Assembly: GCA_964625525.1 (NCBI GenBank)
Contig: CAZVEE010000004.1
Location: forward strand, 11,323 to 75,322
Direction: 5' to 3'
Length of the DNA: 64,000 bases
From: CAZVEE01 sp964625525
Lineage (GTDB): Bacteria; Pseudomonadota; Alphaproteobacteria; JAJFIK01
How positions within the stretch are numbered: position 1 is the first letter of the stretch; every line of letters begins with the position of its first letter. Below the pieces are notes generated by a model that ran no database searches, was not told the DNA's origin, and worked only from the letters and a program-made list of their open reading frames with translations. Shown piece after piece: positions 43,490 through 52,682 of the stretch. Both the position numbers and the translations under genes were made by a program.

Positions 43490-44475
43490 CGACCACCGCC
43501 CTCTCCCTCGCCACCATCCGCGACGCGGTGCTGGCTGATCTGCATACCGCACAAATTCTGGACGGACGGCGCATGCCCGCGCTGCGCGCAAACGGTGCGG
43601 TCCCGGAGCCGGTGGCGGGCCGAGTGAGTGTGGTGACCGTGTGCTACAACGCCGCCGCCACCATCGCCGGAACCTTGGATGCGGTTGCTGCCCAGACCTA
43701 TCCGGATCTGGAGTATATTGTTATTGATGGGGCCTCCACCGACGGCACCCAAGACCTGCTGCGCGCCCGCGCGGGGGACATTGACCTGCTGGTTTCGGCC
43801 CCCGACAGCGGCATTGCCGAGGCCTTCAACAAAGGCCTGGCGCTCGCCTCTGGTGACTACATCGCCATTCTGAACGCAGATGATCTCTGGCCGCCGGAGC
43901 ATCTGGGCCGCTCGGTTCAGGTGCTCATGGCCCGGCCCGAGGCGGCGTTCTCGCTCGGCGATCTGGTACGCTATGACGACACCACCGGCCATCACTTCGT
44001 GATGACGGGTGATCCCGATTGCATGGCGAAAATGCTGGTGTGGCCGCCGGAGTTCAATCATCCGACCATGGTGTGCCGCCGCTCTTTGTATGAAACGGTC
44101 GGCGGGTTCGATCATCATTACCGGGTGGTGATGGATTACGAATGGATGCTGCGGGCCGCCCGCGCCGGCGCCCAGGCCGCTTATAGCGACAGCATTCTGA
44201 CCGTCATGCGCATGGGCGGGAATTGCGACCGCTTTGCCCGGCGCAGCTACGGCGAAATCCGCGATGCCATGATCGATTACGGGCGCGCGCCCCTGCCCGC
44301 CTATGCCGCGTGGGCTTGGCGGCGCGCCAAGCTCGAAGCCAAAAGCCTGCTTGCGGGTGTGGCCGGACCTGAGGCGGCGGAGCGCCTGCGCGGTGGCTTT
44401 AATCCCTATGTGGCGGCGAGCACGGACAATCCGCGTGTGGCGCAGGTCCTGGCCACGGTGGGGCTTGCGCCGTGA
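43486..44475 (+). CDS. Glycosyltransferase family 2
   Basis: 329 residues. GT-A domain near residues 45-230 with SVVTVCYNAAATIAGTLDA, IDGASTDGTQDLL, SGIAEAFNKGLALASGDYI and the metal-binding ILNADDLW. WMLRAARAGAQAAY follows. Start ATG at 43486 overlaps the stop of the Wzz-like gene by 4 bp (ATGA), indicating translational coupling. Resembles WcaE/WfgS-type enzymes; donor sugar unknown. Confidence 0.9.
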   Translation: MTTTALSLATIRDAVLADLHTAQILDGRRMPALRANGAVPEPVAGRVSVVTVCYNAAATIAGTLDAVAAQTYPDLEYIVIDGASTDGTQDLLRARAGDIDLLVSAPDSGIAEAFNKGLALASGDYIAILNADDLWPPEHLGRSVQVLMARPEAAFSLGDLVRYDDTTGHHFVMTGDPDCMAKMLVWPPEFNHPTMVCRRSLYETVGGFDHHYRVVMDYEWMLRAARAGAQAAYSDSILTVMRMGGNCDRFARRSYGEIRDAMIDYGRAPLPAYAAWAWRRAKLEAKSLLAGVAGPEAAERLRGGFNPYVAASTDNPRVAQVLATVGLAP

Positions 44476-45677
44476 CCGGGGCGGTGATGGCGCAGGACGC
44501 CGCGCCCGCCCGCATCGCGCCAGAAGCGGCCGTCATGGCCTTTGGCGGTCTTATCGCGCCGCTGGGCGTCTTCAACACCGTCTCTGTGGGATCCCTGCCC
44601 ATTGATATGCTGTGGCTGATCGGCGGGTTCGCGCTGCTGTGGTCACGGGTGCCGCTGTCGGGTCTGCATCTGATCTTTATTGGACTGCTGACGATCCTGG
44701 TGGCCAAGGCGGGTTTGAGCGGCAATGTCTCCTACGCGGCGAAAATGCTGGCGGGTGTCGTGTTCCTCGGTGCGATGTGCGATGTGCGGAACCTGACGGC
44801 GTTTTTCAGCGGCTATCATGTGGGGCTGGTGCTGTCGCTGTGCTTTGCGGCCTATCAACTGCTCATCTGGGTGACTGGCGGCGATTTGTTCGAAACCGGC
44901 GCCTTAATCGATGTCACGCTGTGGAACGTCGCCGGATGGCATGCCAGTACGCCTGATCCATTCGGCCTGCCGCGGCTTTCGGGCCTCAGCTTTGAACCCG
45001 CCTATCTTGCCATCACCATGCTGGTGGCGCTGGTCTATGAACTCTTCGTGCGGCGTGAGCCGGTGCGCCCGTTGCTCGTGGCTATGCTGGTGCTTGGCAT
45101 TCTGGTCGCCAATTCGCGGGTGGGATTTGTGTCGCTGTTGGCCGTGCTGTTATGTGCCGGGTTAGTGCAGCTGCGCGCCATCTGGCTGTTGCGGGGCTTT
45201 TTCGGAGCCGCGGCTCTGGCGCCTATCCTGCCGGTGTTCTTCGTCTATGCCATGCTGTTTGACTACGAAGTGTATCGCGACGTGATCGATATTTCGGTGT
45301 TCGCGCGGTACCTGCCCTTCGCGCTGTTTTACATGCTGGATCCGCTGAGCCAGATGGTCGGCGTGGTGGACTACCGCGCCTATATCTTGCAAACGCCCTT
45401 CTATGAGTTCTATGCCCAGCATTTCGTGGAACAAGGGATCGACCGAGACCCTAAAAGCCTGCTGGCCTCCAACCTGTTTCAATTCGGTATTATGGGCTCG
45501 CTGTTTCTTTATGGCGGTGTGTTGAGCATCTGCTGGGGCAATGCGCGGGCGTTGGCGGTCACGGCGCTCGGCAATCTGATCTTTTTCAATATCTACGCGT
45601 ATTCCTGGCCCCTGTTCTGGGTGGTGCAGGGCATGGCGGTGATCCTGCTGACCCGGGCCGCGCGGAGGCCATCATGA
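44472..45677 (+). CDS. Wzy-like polysaccharide polymerase
   Basis: 401 residues with about ten hydrophobic segments and a larger periplasmic loop between residues about 260 and 340 (VEQGIDRDPKSL near its end), the layout of Wzy/O-antigen polymerases. Arg-rich turns such as NSRVGFVSLLAVLL match the conserved periplasmic Arg regions. The start is a GTG overlapping the upstream stop (GTGA). Position between two glycosyltransferases and after the Wzz-like gene supports polymerase over ligase. Confidence 0.82.
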   Translation: MTGAVMAQDAAPARIAPEAAVMAFGGLIAPLGVFNTVSVGSLPIDMLWLIGGFALLWSRVPLSGLHLIFIGLLTILVAKAGLSGNVSYAAKMLAGVVFLGAMCDVRNLTAFFSGYHVGLVLSLCFAAYQLLIWVTGGDLFETGALIDVTLWNVAGWHASTPDPFGLPRLSGLSFEPAYLAITMLVALVYELFVRREPVRPLLVAMLVLGILVANSRVGFVSLLAVLLCAGLVQLRAIWLLRGFFGAAALAPILPVFFVYAMLFDYEVYRDVIDISVFARYLPFALFYMLDPLSQMVGVVDYRAYILQTPFYEFYAQHFVEQGIDRDPKSLLASNLFQFGIMGSLFLYGGVLSICWGNARALAVTALGNLIFFNIYAYSWPLFWVVQGMAVILLTRAARRPS

Positions 45678-46666
45678 CGGCCCGCCTGGCCAATGCGGCC
45701 TGGGATGGCCCTCGGCCCGTGCCGCACCTCTCGGTGCTGGTGCCCTTCTACAATGCGGATGCGCGACCGATGGCGCGGGCGCTGCTGGCGCAGGCCGAAG
45801 CGGTGGCCGCGCCGGTGGAGATGATCTTTGCCGATGATGCCTCGCCCGACCCGTCTCATGGCGAGGCACTGGCCGCACTGTTTGCCGAGAGCCGCGTCCC
45901 CGCACAAATCATCCGGCCTGCCCATAATCTGGGGCGTGGAGGCGTGCGCAATCTCTTGGGCCGGGAGGCTGGTGCGGATGTGTTCTTGTTCATGGACTGC
46001 GACATGCTGCCTGACAACGACGCGTTCCTGGCGCGTTATCTGGCACTGATTGCGGCGGATGCGGGCGATGTGATCTATGGCGGGCGCAGCGTGGACCAAA
46101 TCCCGACCCCGGCGCCTGCACACCGGCTGCACTGGGCTTTTACCAAGGCCCGCGAGCAGGTGCCGGCGACGCGGCGCAACGCAGCGCCGGCGTTTCATTT
46201 CATGTCTTCCAATTTCCTGGTGCGCCGGTCGGTGTTGGCGGCCTGTCCGTTCCATGACGGCTATGCGGGCTGGGGCTGGGAAGACGGAGAATGGGCCGCA
46301 CGCGCCGGCGCGGCGTTTCGGCTCGTGCATGTGGACAATACGGCCACGCATCTGGGTCTTCTGGATGCGGCCACCTTGCTCGGCAAATATGATGAGTCCG
46401 TCGCCAATTTTTTGCTGACGGTGCGTATCCGGCCGGAGTTGGTGACGCCCTCGCCGCTCTATCGGATCACGTCCTGGTTGGCGTGGTTGCGGCTTGGTGG
46501 CGCAACGGCATCGCTTGCGCGCTGGCTCGTGCTGATGGAAGCCTGTCCCATGCGGCTGCGGATTGCGGGCTTGCTGTTCTACAAGGCGGGGATCTATGCC
46601 CGCGTCTTGCGCGAGGCCTTGGCGCGCAAGCCCGAAAATGCCAGCACCAGCGCGGGCACCAGATAG
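45674..46666 (+). CDS. Glycosyltransferase family 2 with GT7-like C-terminus
   Basis: 330 residues. N-terminal GT-A domain: LSVLVPFYNADARP, IFADDASPDPSHG, GRGGVRNLLGREAGAD and the DxD motif in FLFMDCDML. A galactosyltransferase-like C-terminal motif (GYAGWGWEDGEWAARAG) follows. ATGA overlap with the Wzy-like gene. The last 73 bp overlap the convergent wzx gene, so the tail of both proteins shares DNA. Confidence 0.9.
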   Translation: MTARLANAAWDGPRPVPHLSVLVPFYNADARPMARALLAQAEAVAAPVEMIFADDASPDPSHGEALAALFAESRVPAQIIRPAHNLGRGGVRNLLGREAGADVFLFMDCDMLPDNDAFLARYLALIAADAGDVIYGGRSVDQIPTPAPAHRLHWAFTKAREQVPATRRNAAPAFHFMSSNFLVRRSVLAACPFHDGYAGWGWEDGEWAARAGAAFRLVHVDNTATHLGLLDAATLLGKYDESVANFLLTVRIRPELVTPSPLYRITSWLAWLRLGGATASLARWLVLMEACPMRLRIAGLLFYKAGIYARVLREALARKPENASTSAGTR

Positions 46667-47985
46667 ACCATTCCCACCCCGATGACCGTGCCCCACACGG
46701 CGCCGGCCGGGTCATCCCAAGCGCTCGTCAAAGCGATCTTGAGTGCCACGGCCATGGCGACGCCGATACCGTAGACCACGAATTGATGGCGGATAAAGCG
46801 TGCGGTGTTGAGAAGCGCGCTCACACTGTGGGCAAGCGCGTTCACACCGATCAACACCGCGATCCCGGCCATAACGCCGTCAGAAGGCACCATCTGCGGC
46901 CCAGCCCAGAGCGTGATGATCCAGGCACCGGCCCACAGGAAAAAGGTGCCCGCGAAGACCCCCGCCGCCAGCGCCGTCGCGAGCAGCAACAGCAGCGCCC
47001 GGCGGGCCCAAAGCGTATCACCGCGCGCCATGGCCTCGCTAAAGGCCGGCCAGAGGGGATAGCTGACCATCTCAATCACTTGCAGTAAATGGGCAAGCCG
47101 CTGGGCCACGGCAAAGGCGGCCACTGCGGACGCGCCCAGGACCTGGGCAATGATCAGATTGTCTGTGGCGGCCCCGCTCGCGATGAACAGGATCTGCATG
47201 CCGAGGAAATAGCCACTGACACGGGCGAGCGCGCCCATCTCGCGCCAATCGATGAGGCCCCATTCGGGGGCCAGATGCGGCGCGCGCAAGGCAAAGAAAC
47301 TGATCCAGTTGAGAGTGGCGGCAAGCACCGGACCGCCACTGACCGCCACCACAAGCCACGGCAGCCCCCAATCCAATCGGATCACCAACACCAAGCCGAC
47401 AATGGCAAAGGCGCTGCCAGCGGCCTGCCACAGATAGACACGCCACGTCTCTTGCAGACCGATCTGCACCCGCTGCACGACGCCCAGCGGTATTGTCAGC
47501 AGAAAGAGGGTCACGCCGAGCGCAGCGCTGATGCCGGCCTCCGAGCGGGCAAGCGGGCTGTCCACATTGAACAGGCCCGGCCAATCTACGAACGGAAAAG
47601 CCGCAAAGAACAGCGCCAACAGCGTCGCCGCCACACCGGCGAGCAGGTAAAATCCGCCGGACACGGCCCGTTTTAAAGCCGCCTCGTCACCCTCGCCATC
47701 CGCTTCGCTCACCGCATTCACAAGGCTGTTGCTCATGCCGAAATCGGCGAAGCTGAGCAGGAGCGCAGCCGCCGTAATGGTCATCCACATGCCATAGCGC
47801 TCCAGCCCCAGATAGTCGGGAGCCAGCGCCACGGAGATGACAATGGTCACCAACCCAGCCCCTTTGCCCACAAGCGCCGATAGCGCCGCGCGCCCGGCCA
47901 GCCGCCATCGCCGCCCGGCCCGGTCATCGCCGGTCGGGTTGAGAAGACTGGTCAGGCGGGTGCGCACTTGGTCGAGGCGGATCAC
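46594..47985 (-). CDS. Wzx-like flippase
   Basis: About 463 residues with about 12-14 hydrophobic segments and the MATE/Wzx features: an N-terminal Gly-rich helix (GKGAGLVTIVISVALAPDYLG), FADFGMSNSLVNAVSEADG, and FSEAMARGDTLWARRA around the middle. It should move lipid-linked repeat units across the inner membrane for the Wzy-like polymerase. Start taken as GTG 47985 (VIRLDQVRTRL); a ribosome binding site is not obvious. Convergent with the upstream operon. Confidence 0.88.
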   Translation of the reverse strand: MIRLDQVRTRLTSLLNPTGDDRAGRRWRLAGRAALSALVGKGAGLVTIVISVALAPDYLGLERYGMWMTITAAALLLSFADFGMSNSLVNAVSEADGEGDEAALKRAVSGGFYLLAGVAATLLALFFAAFPFVDWPGLFNVDSPLARSEAGISAALGVTLFLLTIPLGVVQRVQIGLQETWRVYLWQAAGSAFAIVGLVLVIRLDWGLPWLVVAVSGGPVLAATLNWISFFALRAPHLAPEWGLIDWREMGALARVSGYFLGMQILFIASGAATDNLIIAQVLGASAVAAFAVAQRLAHLLQVIEMVSYPLWPAFSEAMARGDTLWARRALLLLLATALAAGVFAGTFFLWAGAWIITLWAGPQMVPSDGVMAGIAVLIGVNALAHSVSALLNTARFIRHQFVVYGIGVAMAVALKIALTSAWDDPAGAVWGTVIGVGMVYLVPALVLAFSGLRAKASRKTRA

Positions 47986-48234
47986 AGGCGAGTCGGGTCC
48001 CTCGGGGTCTGATAAGCAGGAGCTCGTATGGGCTTGCACTCTGGCGGGTGGTTTTCTTGGCCCAGATTGCGGCGTCTGTCGATCCCGAGTTTCAACACCG
48101 GCATGCCACGGTATCCGGCGCACCGACACGCCTTCATCCCCAACTTTTCTTGCCAGGCCGCGTCAAATCAGCGATGATTTTCATCCGTGCGTGGGGGCGC
48201 TGAACCAGCATCATTTCACCAGATCGAAATACAT

Positions 48235-49035
48235 ATGTCACAGTTGAAAAGGCTCGTGCGGTCTGGATTGCTAAATCTTGATCTGTTTTCTTCCCGGATC
48301 AAGCATCATGACAGTATTGCCAACCTCATTGACCGCTTAAAACCCCGATATGACTCTGGGAATCTTATTCGTGTCGGTGGCGACGGCGACGGCGGTTATC
48401 TCGTGCCCGATTGCCTGGATGGAATCCAGGCGGTGTTCTCGCCTGGGGTCGATGACAAAATCAGCTTTGAGGCCGACTTGGCGGCGCGCGGTATCCGCGC
48501 CCATCTGTGCGATGCGTCCATCGACGCGGTGCCGCCTGGCCTGCCCGAGCACACCTTCGAGAAGCTGTTCCTGGGGCCGCAAGATGCGCCGGGGCATATG
48601 ACGCTGGAAAGCTGGTTTCGCAAATATGTCGGCGCGGACGCGACTGGCGATTATCTGCTGCAAATGGATATTGAGGGTGCGGAGTATCCGGTGTTGCTCA
48701 GCACGCCGGACAGTATCTTGCGCCGCTTCCGCATCATTGTGGCGGAGTTCCACGCCCTTGATGAACTCTTCAACGGTTTCAGTTTCGCCATGATGGAGGC
48801 CGCGTTCAGCCGTCTGCTGGCTGGCTTTGACGTGGCACATTTGCACCCGAACAATGCGGGTCTGGTGATGCGCCATGGGGCGCTCGAAATCCCCTCGGTC
48901 ATGGAAGTCACCTTTGTGCGCAAAGACTGGTCACTAGAGCCCATGCGCCCGCCCCAGTTCCCTCACCGTCTGGATCGTATCTGCGTGCCCGACCGGCCGG
49001 ACATGACCCTGCCCGAGTGCTGGTGGCGGCGCTGA
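48235..49035 (+). CDS. FkbM-family methyltransferase
   Basis: 266 residues. SAM-binding region around GGDGDGGYLVPD and VFSPGVDDKISFEADLAARG, the acidic ribose-binding position in HLCDASID, and LQMDIEGAEYPVLL, which is the FkbM hallmark. FkbM-type enzymes O-methylate sugars and are common in polysaccharide loci. Single gene between wzx and the multi-SLBB exporter, divergent from wzx. A weak ribosome binding site precedes ATG 48235. Confidence 0.87.
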   Translation: MSQLKRLVRSGLLNLDLFSSRIKHHDSIANLIDRLKPRYDSGNLIRVGGDGDGGYLVPDCLDGIQAVFSPGVDDKISFEADLAARGIRAHLCDASIDAVPPGLPEHTFEKLFLGPQDAPGHMTLESWFRKYVGADATGDYLLQMDIEGAEYPVLLSTPDSILRRFRIIVAEFHALDELFNGFSFAMMEAAFSRLLAGFDVAHLHPNNAGLVMRHGALEIPSVMEVTFVRKDWSLEPMRPPQFPHRLDRICVPDRPDMTLPECWWRR

Positions 49036-49087
49036 TACCGCGGACTGCACAAGCGGCGCTCTTTTCAGTCGGCCATTGAGTCAGGCG

Positions 49088-51901
49088 TTAATTCGTGACC
49101 GCCGCCACCGAGGCCGCCGTGATGGCGATCTGGCTCGTCACCTGGACCGTGTCGCGGATGAAGTCCGAGAAGAAGAACGGCGTCACGTCATAGGGCACGA
49201 CAATGACGCTGCCCGGCACGATGCGGGTGGAGCCGAAGCGCCAGAAACTATCCTTCACCCGTTCCGACGTGCCGTCGGGATAGATCACGAAGACACGGCC
49301 CTCATCGGCGAGATCATTGTAACTCCCGGCGAGGTTCACATAGTGGCGTGCTTTTTCGCCCGGGCGGAACTGGAACGACCCTGCATTCAGCACTTGCCCG
49401 GTCACGGTCACGGTCGAGGGGCGTGAGGGGATGTAAAGCGCGTCGCCGGGCTCCAGTTCCACATCCAGTTCTGGCTTCGCGGCGAGAATATCCGGGTCGA
49501 TTTCTACGGCGATCCGGCCGATGGGCTCGGCGTCCCGCAGAGCCATCACCAAGCCTTGCAGGAATTGGAGTTGCTCGGCATTGAACTCACGGCGGCTGCT
49601 CTGCGAGACGATCAGGTTTTGCAGATCTTCCGCCTTGCGCACATTACTCTCGCGCTCCAGCCGCGCGACCGAGCGGCGGGAGAAAATCGCGCCATAGGGG
49701 AACGCCCCGTCGGTCAGGTTACCCGCGCGGGCGAGCAGCGAGGAGAGCTTCTCTCCCCGCACGATTTCATAGGACCCCGGGAAGCGCACCTCACCGAAAA
49801 TGTTGACGCGGCCTTCGAAACGCTCGGAAAACACATCGCGCAGCACCACTGAATCTTGCGGCTGCACCGCGATGGCATCGAATGGCGTCTCATTGAGCGA
49901 AATCGTCCGGCGCAAGGTTTCAGAGCGCCCGCGCGCATTGTCGAAGGCGGTGGTCGTGATCTCGACGCCTGCAAGATCGGCGGTACGCTTCAAGCCGCCC
50001 GAGACGCCCACAAGACTGGCCAGCGCCGTATCCGGCGCGATGAGGTAATAGCCTGGCACCCGCACCGCACCGCGAATGGTGGCGATGTATTCCGTTAGGA
50101 ACACGGTCGCGGCCCGCCGGTCCACCATAAGACCATCGGCGAGCGTATCGAGGTCGAGCGGCTCCGGTTGGCGCGCGTCAAACGGCTCGGTGAAACGGGG
50201 ATCTTGGCTGAACCGGTCCATGCGCCGCTCGCCCATGCGGTCTTGCTCAAAGCGGTCGGGGGGAAAGGCGCGGCCGCGGGCCAGAGTGCGTTCCTGTTCC
50301 AACAGGCGCTGGCGATCGGCTTGCTGGGCCAGCAGAATGCGGCGCTGCTCCTCGGTCTGAAAGGAGCCGGCGGCAAGCGCCCCGGCGGCAATGGCGTCCT
50401 GGTTCAGCGGATCGGCGCTGCGCCCGGCGCTCTCCATGCCGATGCGCGAGGAAAGCGCATCCCCATCCTCGGCCCGGGTCAAGGCTCGGCGCTGTTCGGC
50501 GACGAAGAGATCGCGTTGGCGCTCCAGGCGCTCCAATTGCTCCGTGCGCGCTGCACTGCCCAGGCGCCGAGCCTCTTCAATACTGAAGACCCAAACAATA
50601 TCGTCCTCGCGCATGGGGACCTGTGCCGCGCCCGTCATGACACGGGCGGGCGAAAAGGCCAGCAGCTCGCGGGTGAAACTGGACGGGTTCAGACGGCTGA
50701 TAATGCCAAACTGGAGATAAGGCGCTTCGCGCAGGGCACTGGGCGAGCCCAGCAGATCACGCAGGGACCCGGACTGTCCCAGCGAAAACTCGCCAGCAAG
50801 GCGCGTATGCCCGCGCAAGGACACGCGGCCCACCGTGCGGTCAACCGCCGGCTGGACGAACAGAATGTCCCCGTCCTGGATCGTGGCGCCGTTAAGCCCA
50901 CTGAGTTCTTCAAAGACGCGAATGCCGTCGGCGCGGGTGCGCTGCACGACAAAGCGATACGCCCCCCGCACTTCCACCCCGCCGGCCAGGCGCACTAGAT
51001 CATCCGCCCCCATCACGCGGCCGCCGCTCAATTCGTATATGCCGGGCCGGCGCACGGTGCCCACCGCCGCCACCGTGCGCCCGAGCGCGGGCACGACAAT
51101 GCGGTCACCTTCTTGCAGGTGGAACGCGGGTTCACCGGGCGTGCCCGCGAGCAAGCTATAGAGATCCACTTCAAGCGCGCGGCCACCGCGCATCACACGG
51201 ATGGTCCGCAAGGATCCGGTTTTCTTGATACCGCCCGCCAGGATCAGGGCGTCCACCGGCGTTGACAACCCGGTCAAGGTGAAGGCGCCGGGATAGGCCA
51301 CTTCGCCTGCCACCAGCACACTGACCTGGCGGATCTCGCCCAGCGACACGAAGACCGACGTCCCGATAAAGGCGCGCGAGATCGCCGCTTCCATATCGGC
51401 GCGGAACGCTCCCACGCTGCGCCCGGCCGCGGGTACCGGCTCCAGGCGTGGCAGGATGATCTGGCCGTTGCGGTCGATGCGCTGGCGGTACTGCTGGTTT
51501 TCCTGGCCGCGAATGGTGACGATGACCTCGTCCCCCTGCCCCAGCACGTAAGAGTCCTGGATGGCGCCCGTTTGGCGCAGCACCACCGCATCCTGATTGG
51601 CGAATGTGGCATAGCCGAACTGGCGCACCCGCTCGCCGGCGCGCTCGGAAAACAGCTCTTCAACCCGCGAGGGTCCCGTTTCCAAGGGCTGACGGCCCTG
51701 GCGCGGGCGCAGCACTTGCTCGCTCGCCTCCAGACCAGAATGGTCCCCGCGACCGCGCAGTTGCTGGCGCAGGCTCTCAGGATCAAGGCCCTGCAGACGG
51801 TCGAAATCCTCCAGCGATTGCGCCTGGACGGGTGCCGCGACCAGCAGAGGCAGCAGCATCAAGACCGCAAAGAGGAGACTGTGTGCCGGGAAACGCGCCA
51901 T
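49088..51901 (-). CDS. Multi-SLBB polysaccharide export protein
   Basis: 937 residues. Signal peptide ending LLVAAPVQAQS; a Poly_export domain at about 115-185 (YVLGQGDEVIVTIRGQ, GQIILPRLEPVPAAG); SLBB-type units at about 190-270 (VSVLVAGEVAYPGAF), 270-350 (TVAAVGTVRRPGIYEL), 360-400, 620-690 (IRGAVRVPGYYLI), 715-770 (VNIFGEVRFPGSYEI) and 845-905 (VTVTGQVLNAGSFQF). A Gln/Arg-rich coiled-coil-like stretch of about 450-590 separates the halves. Very long compared with Wza (about 380). Last gene of a minus-strand yjbH-yjbF-like-exporter order. The ATG at 51901 is preferred to the TTG at 51907. Confidence 0.9.
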   Translation of the reverse strand: MARFPAHSLLFAVLMLLPLLVAAPVQAQSLEDFDRLQGLDPESLRQQLRGRGDHSGLEASEQVLRPRQGRQPLETGPSRVEELFSERAGERVRQFGYATFANQDAVVLRQTGAIQDSYVLGQGDEVIVTIRGQENQQYRQRIDRNGQIILPRLEPVPAAGRSVGAFRADMEAAISRAFIGTSVFVSLGEIRQVSVLVAGEVAYPGAFTLTGLSTPVDALILAGGIKKTGSLRTIRVMRGGRALEVDLYSLLAGTPGEPAFHLQEGDRIVVPALGRTVAAVGTVRRPGIYELSGGRVMGADDLVRLAGGVEVRGAYRFVVQRTRADGIRVFEELSGLNGATIQDGDILFVQPAVDRTVGRVSLRGHTRLAGEFSLGQSGSLRDLLGSPSALREAPYLQFGIISRLNPSSFTRELLAFSPARVMTGAAQVPMREDDIVWVFSIEEARRLGSAARTEQLERLERQRDLFVAEQRRALTRAEDGDALSSRIGMESAGRSADPLNQDAIAAGALAAGSFQTEEQRRILLAQQADRQRLLEQERTLARGRAFPPDRFEQDRMGERRMDRFSQDPRFTEPFDARQPEPLDLDTLADGLMVDRRAATVFLTEYIATIRGAVRVPGYYLIAPDTALASLVGVSGGLKRTADLAGVEITTTAFDNARGRSETLRRTISLNETPFDAIAVQPQDSVVLRDVFSERFEGRVNIFGEVRFPGSYEIVRGEKLSSLLARAGNLTDGAFPYGAIFSRRSVARLERESNVRKAEDLQNLIVSQSSRREFNAEQLQFLQGLVMALRDAEPIGRIAVEIDPDILAAKPELDVELEPGDALYIPSRPSTVTVTGQVLNAGSFQFRPGEKARHYVNLAGSYNDLADEGRVFVIYPDGTSERVKDSFWRFGSTRIVPGSVIVVPYDVTPFFFSDFIRDTVQVTSQIAITAASVAAVTN

Positions 51902-51995
51902 GGGCAAGCGGAATACTCGTTACCGCCGGTGTGGTCTACCGGCTCCGCCTGCACTGTGTCGGTTGATGCGGCGTGTTGCAACCGCCTCCGGTTGG

Positions 51996-52682
51996 CTACC
52001 CCTCTCTTGCCGGGCGCAGCACATCGACGGTCAAGGCTGGAATAGCCGGATGCAAGTGCTGGCGCGAGCGCCAGACCCGCCCTGTGTCCGCATCGACCCA
52101 ATAGGTGTTGGTGAAGCGCCAATGGATGCGCCTGGCCTTGCAGCGTTCGGTAACGCGCAGCAGGTCACGCTCGATCCCGAGAATGGTGATGGTGTCCGTG
52201 CCCCGGGGCCGCAGCGTGCACCTCACGCGCTGATCAAAAATGCGATTTTCGGTGAGATCGATCAGGCGCACCGTCTCCATCGGACCGGTGAGCCGGTGCA
52301 AGCGGCCGTCCACCGGATCGGGTTCGGGAAAGCGGCTGGCGCTGAGATTGGCGGGCAGACCCGCCGTGCTCACCACCCGCCCACCCCGTGTCACCAGCAC
52401 ATAAGGATCGGCCGTGACCCAACGGTGATCCCGGCCTTGCACAGACTCCAGCGCCACGATGGTGCGGGCCTGTCGGCCAAAGGCGATGCCCAAAGTGGCA
52501 AAGGGAATGGCGCGGACATCTGCACGGCCATAGGTGGTTTCGGGCGGAGCAATAATGCCCTCCCACAGATAACGACCAAAGAGCAGCGCCCCGTCATTCG
52601 ACGCGCACCCGGTCAGCAGGAGCAGCGCCAGCAGCGCCGCAACCCTACTCGGTAAAACCTTCCCAGTTGCGTTCGATCTCAT
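51996..52682 (-). CDS. YjbF/GfcB-family capsule lipoprotein
   Basis: 228 residues: lipoprotein signal with lipobox LLTGCAS, then a beta-rich domain (WEGIIAPPETTYGRADV, IPFATLGIAFGRQARTIVAL, ITILGIERDLLRVTERC) characteristic of GfcB/YjbF of group 4 capsule loci. Its start overlaps the end of the yjbH-like gene by 38 bp, so the two are translationally coupled. GfcB/YjbF proteins are required for polysaccharide secretion in enterobacteria; a similar role is inferred here. Start at 52694 is an alternative. Confidence 0.87.
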   Translation of the reverse strand: MRSNATGKVLPSRVAALLALLLLTGCASNDGALLFGRYLWEGIIAPPETTYGRADVRAIPFATLGIAFGRQARTIVALESVQGRDHRWVTADPYVLVTRGGRVVSTAGLPANLSASRFPEPDPVDGRLHRLTGPMETVRLIDLTENRIFDQRVRCTLRPRGTDTITILGIERDLLRVTERCKARRIHWRFTNTYWVDADTGRVWRSRQHLHPAIPALTVDVLRPAREG

